From contig JAFZYE010000078.1 of the NCBI GenBank assembly GCA_017616445.1, forward strand, positions 1 through 51,894: DNA of 51,894 bases, in the 5' to 3' direction. The stretch comes from Bacteroidaceae bacterium (lineage in GTDB: Bacteria; Bacteroidota; Bacteroidia; Bacteroidales; Bacteroidaceae). A program made the translations under genes and the position numbers. The notes below the pieces were generated by a model. It saw nothing but the letters and a program-made list of their open reading frames with translations, made no database searches and was not told the DNA's origin. Of the stretch, positions 49,945 through 51,894 are shown one piece after another. Within the stretch, counting starts at the first letter, position 1. Every line of letters begins with the position of its first letter.

Positions 49945-50214
49945 TTGGTTAATAGGTTGTTAGTTTTGAGGTGAGTGGTGAGTGGTGAGAGGTGAGAGAA
50001 ATGTTCGCAGATGTTAACGCCCTGTGGTATCCTCTTACCTCATACTTCTTACCTCTTACCTCTTTAATAGTTAGTAGGTTAGCGGAGTATCGTCTGTAAC
50101 TCCTGAACTCCTGTTACTTCTAATTCTTAATTCTTAACTCTTAATTCTTAACTCTTAATTTCTACATTTCTACATTTTACATTCTACATTTTCCATTATG
50201 CATTCTACATTCTA
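49945..50214. repeat. repeat block between mutS2 and the DUF1460 gene, includes hairpin element copy C
   Basis: It starts with GGTTAAT units at the mutS2 stop, then GTGAGTG units, the reversed core of the hairpin element (49998-50031), CTTACCT units, TAACTCC and TTAACTC/TTAATTC heptamers (about 50120-50160) and TCTACAT heptamers up to 50214. The 267-base gap contains no gene. Confidence 0.85.
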
Positions 50215-51057
50215 CATTGCTCTGTACACCCTAATCCCCAACATTGATGTCTGCCGTTGTCCATAGTCATAGAAGGTTGTAGAATCGAGCACCACTTTCT
50301 GATAAATCGATGAGGCGTGCATCAGGTGAAGTATCCCGTTCTGCCACACGGCAATACCAACATGACTTGTGTCGAGACCCGCTTTCTTTGTGATGAGTGA
50401 CACGATATCACCCGTTTTGATGCTCTTTAGCTCCTGTTCGCTACGATTCAGTAGCGACTTGGGGATATATCGGTATGTCTTACCGTTGGAAGCTTTCTCC
50501 TGTGCGGCAATCACCTTCACGAACTGAGGATTTGCCTTGAGGTGTTTATATAGGGTAGGGTGGGTCGTCATGTAGTTGATGTTCAGCTGTTGAGTAGCTG
50601 TGAAAGGGAATGCGTTCGTGCCAACCGACTTCACAAATCCCATCTTCTCGTTGTCTTCACCCCACCATGTGAAGTAATGTAGACGCGACGTGTAGTCAGT
50701 AAGCTTACCGCCACGATACCGGATGCTCCGCAGCTGGTCGCAGAACGAACGGAACGAGGCATCCTTCTTCTGATAACACAGATAGAGCGCCAGTACGTTC
50801 TCCACGAAGGTAGTGCAATCCAATTCGCGCGTATTTATAATAAGGTGTTCCTTGTCACCCACCTCCAATGTGTGTCCAACGTATGGAACACCCAGAAACT
50901 GCTTCCCGAAATAAAGCATTGCATTCTCAGGCTTTTCCTTCTCAGCTTTCTTCAGTATTTCCTCAATCCGAATGCTGTCCGCAGCTACATACTCCACCTC
51001 CTGAGCATGAATCCCCATGCACACCCACAACAATATGATGATAAAAAATGATTTCAT
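50212..51057 (-). CDS. DUF1460 family cell-wall amidase-like protein
   Basis: 281 residues from MKSFFI; ten upstream codons (MVYWFIGQED) read through a GGTTTATT repeat and are not part of the signal peptide, so the later ATG is chosen. A signal peptide ends GIHAQ. The DUF1460 landmarks are LDCTTFVENVLAL (Cys nucleophile) and DTSHVGIAV (His), as in NlpC/P60-type enzymes. Related Bacteroidota proteins cleave peptidoglycan stem peptides. The last residue M and the TAG come from a TCTACAT (ATGTAGA) heptamer array. Confidence 0.92.
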   Translation of the reverse strand: MKSFFIIILLWVCMGIHAQEVEYVAADSIRIEEILKKAEKEKPENAMLYFGKQFLGVPYVGHTLEVGDKEHLIINTRELDCTTFVENVLALYLCYQKKDASFRSFCDQLRSIRYRGGKLTDYTSRLHYFTWWGEDNEKMGFVKSVGTNAFPFTATQQLNINYMTTHPTLYKHLKANPQFVKVIAAQEKASNGKTYRYIPKSLLNRSEQELKSIKTGDIVSLITKKAGLDTSHVGIAVWQNGILHLMHASSIYQKVVLDSTTFYDYGQRQTSMLGIRVYRAM

Positions 51058-51121
51058 GTCTTCTTGTCCAATAAACCAATAAACCAACTAACCTATTACC
51101 TGACTTCATTTTTTGCATTTT

Positions 51122-51550
51122 TCACCATCCCCATCTCTTCTTCTTTCTTCCATATCCAAATACGTTCATAGAACGGTTGAACGGCATGTAGGCAATATCA
51201 GGCATGAACTCGATAGTGTAGTCTTGTTCGGATTTATAGACGACTCCTATGGCATCGATATGCATCTCCATATCCAAATGGTACATGTTCTGATAGTGAT
51301 AAATGGCTCGCACGATGTTATGCAATTTCTTGTCGTTGATGGCTTGAACGGGACTCTCCATCAGGTTAGACACGTTGCTCCGTGTCTTTACTTCCACGAA
51401 ATGCAGCTCGTTGTCCTTCGTAGCCACGATGTCCAACTCACAACCCTTATGCAGGTTCCAATTGCGATGCAGGATACGATACCCCTGTTTCATCAGGTAG
51501 TCACCTGCAAGTTCCTCACCGATTTGTCCTAATTTCCACCGACTGTCCAT
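51122..51550 (-). CDS. UPF0102/YraN family endonuclease-like protein
   Basis: 142 residues. The start KLGQIGEELAGDYLMKQGYRIL, ELDIVATKDNELHFVEVKTRS and HNIVRAIYHY are all family landmarks; ELDIV and VEVKTR match the D...ExK core of a PD-(D/E)XK nuclease fold. The function is not settled in any species, with suggestions in DNA repair or recombination. The C-terminus has extra basic residues (GYGRKKKRWGW). The gene follows a conserved small gene on the same strand. Confidence 0.9.
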   Translation of the reverse strand: MDSRWKLGQIGEELAGDYLMKQGYRILHRNWNLHKGCELDIVATKDNELHFVEVKTRSNVSNLMESPVQAINDKKLHNIVRAIYHYQNMYHLDMEMHIDAIGVVYKSEQDYTIEFMPDIAYMPFNRSMNVFGYGRKKKRWGW

Positions 51551-51588
51551 AGTTTCATTTTATTAACATTCAATATTGTCGCGATTAC

Positions 51589-51628
51589 CCAGAACGGCCA
51601 TTCGCATTATCACGAATGACCACTCTGG
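51589..51628 (-). promoter_or_regulatory. 16-base-pair RNA hairpin upstream of the YraN gene
   Basis: 51589-51604 pairs with 51613-51628 over 16 positions, three of them G-U in minus-strand RNA, with an eight-base loop. There is no T-run. It lies between the 51642 stop and the YraN start, so it may be an attenuator, a processing site or an imperfect terminator. Confidence 0.55.
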
Positions 51629-51641
51629 ATTAAGGCTGAGT

Positions 51642-51875
51642 TTAGTAGCTCATACTCTTGCCTTCCTTCCATTTGGCCAGCAGGAGGCCGTGCTTGTCCG
51701 TGCAGTGGTCGTATATCCACTGACGACGTTCCTCTGTGATGGAGTTCCACCAACGGGTACATGCCGGATAGCGTACATCAATATCCGTATTTCCTTCTTT
51801 CTCAGCTGCCTTGGCAGCTATGCGCTCTTTTTGTGCGATGGTGAGCGATGACCACCAGATATCTACTCGTGCCAT
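51642..51875 (-). CDS. small conserved protein of unknown function
   Basis: 77 residues, basic and helical with many tryptophans (VDIWWSSL, CTRWWNSITEERRQWIYDHC) and two or three cysteines in no zinc pattern. The IWWSSLTIAQKERIA start resembles a short family seen in many Bacteroidales genomes, from memory, without an assigned role. It ends before the hairpin 51589-51628 and the YraN gene. The gene starts inside the window at 51875, near the right edge. Confidence 0.75.
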   Translation of the reverse strand: MARVDIWWSSLTIAQKERIAAKAAEKEGNTDIDVRYPACTRWWNSITEERRQWIYDHCTDKHGLLLAKWKEGKSMSY

Positions 51876-51894
51876 AATGTAATAATTTATAATT

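Noticed and set aside
1..51894. tRNA, rRNA, insertion sequences, integrase
   Set aside because: None was found by eye: no cloverleaf-like segment in the intergenic regions and no transposase or tyrosine/serine recombinase motif in any reading frame.

Overview
The window looks like chromosomal DNA of a gut or rumen Bacteroidales, most likely the Prevotella group. The evidence is a set of Bacteroidota-type promoters (-7 element TAnnTTTGC at nine places), almost no Shine-Dalgarno sequences, outer-membrane barrels ending in aromatic residues, TonB-dependent transport, DUF3078, DUF1460 and DUF5689 proteins, and secreted enzymes with a Por-secretion-like C-terminal tail. The genus is an inference from protein character; no rRNA or tRNA gene is present.

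Layout. 1-4.6 kb is an accessory, AT-richer island: the end of a Fic AMP-transferase gene, a DUF3800 remnant, a candidate three-hairpin small RNA on the minus strand, and a run of five unrecognised genes. Three of those five share a short N-Y-G-N...G-A-T-Q-I-N-N motif placed at C-, C- and N-termini. The run ends in a strong terminator. 4.6-9.6 kb is a phage- or ICE-like cassette: BRO/KilAC antirepressor, small proteins, a VirE-N/DUF3987 primase-helicase-like protein and an M15 lysin-like peptidase, with no integrase. 9.7-10.7 kb has a membrane protein plus a 66-residue XRE regulator.

10.8-16 kb holds an outer-membrane barrel, an ABC-F ATPase and a small barrel. 16-22 kb is a minus-strand operon: TonB-dependent receptor, DUF5689 lipoprotein and a multidomain choice-of-anchor J lipoprotein, with a clear promoter and a terminator-like hairpin. 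22-30 kb has a DUF3078 protein, an SBF/bile-acid-symporter-family transporter, uvrB, a LacI regulator and a TPR histidine kinase. 30.2-31.2 kb is gene-free and dense in repeats. 31.2-37.9 kb is a three-gene operon: small membrane protein, large secreted metalloprotease-like protein and GH29 alpha-L-fucosidase, suggesting host or plant glycoprotein breakdown. 38-38.4 kb is a shortened DUF805 protein. 38.4-45.6 kb is a GT2 - addA - addB operon. 45.7-52 kb holds a small HTH protein, rarA, mutS2, a DUF1460 amidase, a YraN/UPF0102 protein and a small conserved protein. DNA repair and recombination genes (uvrB, addAB, rarA, mutS2) are unusually concentrated.

The most striking signal is the repeats. 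(1) Arrays of mostly 7-nt units carry a stop triplet per unit and run into the stop codons of at least six genes. (2) GC-rich palindromic elements occur between genes and also in frame inside three genes (primase, ABC-F, fucosidase). (3) A hairpin element with a 34-nt core and heptamer arms is present three times. (4) 22-nt tandem units and perfect palindromes fill the 30.4-30.9 kb gap.
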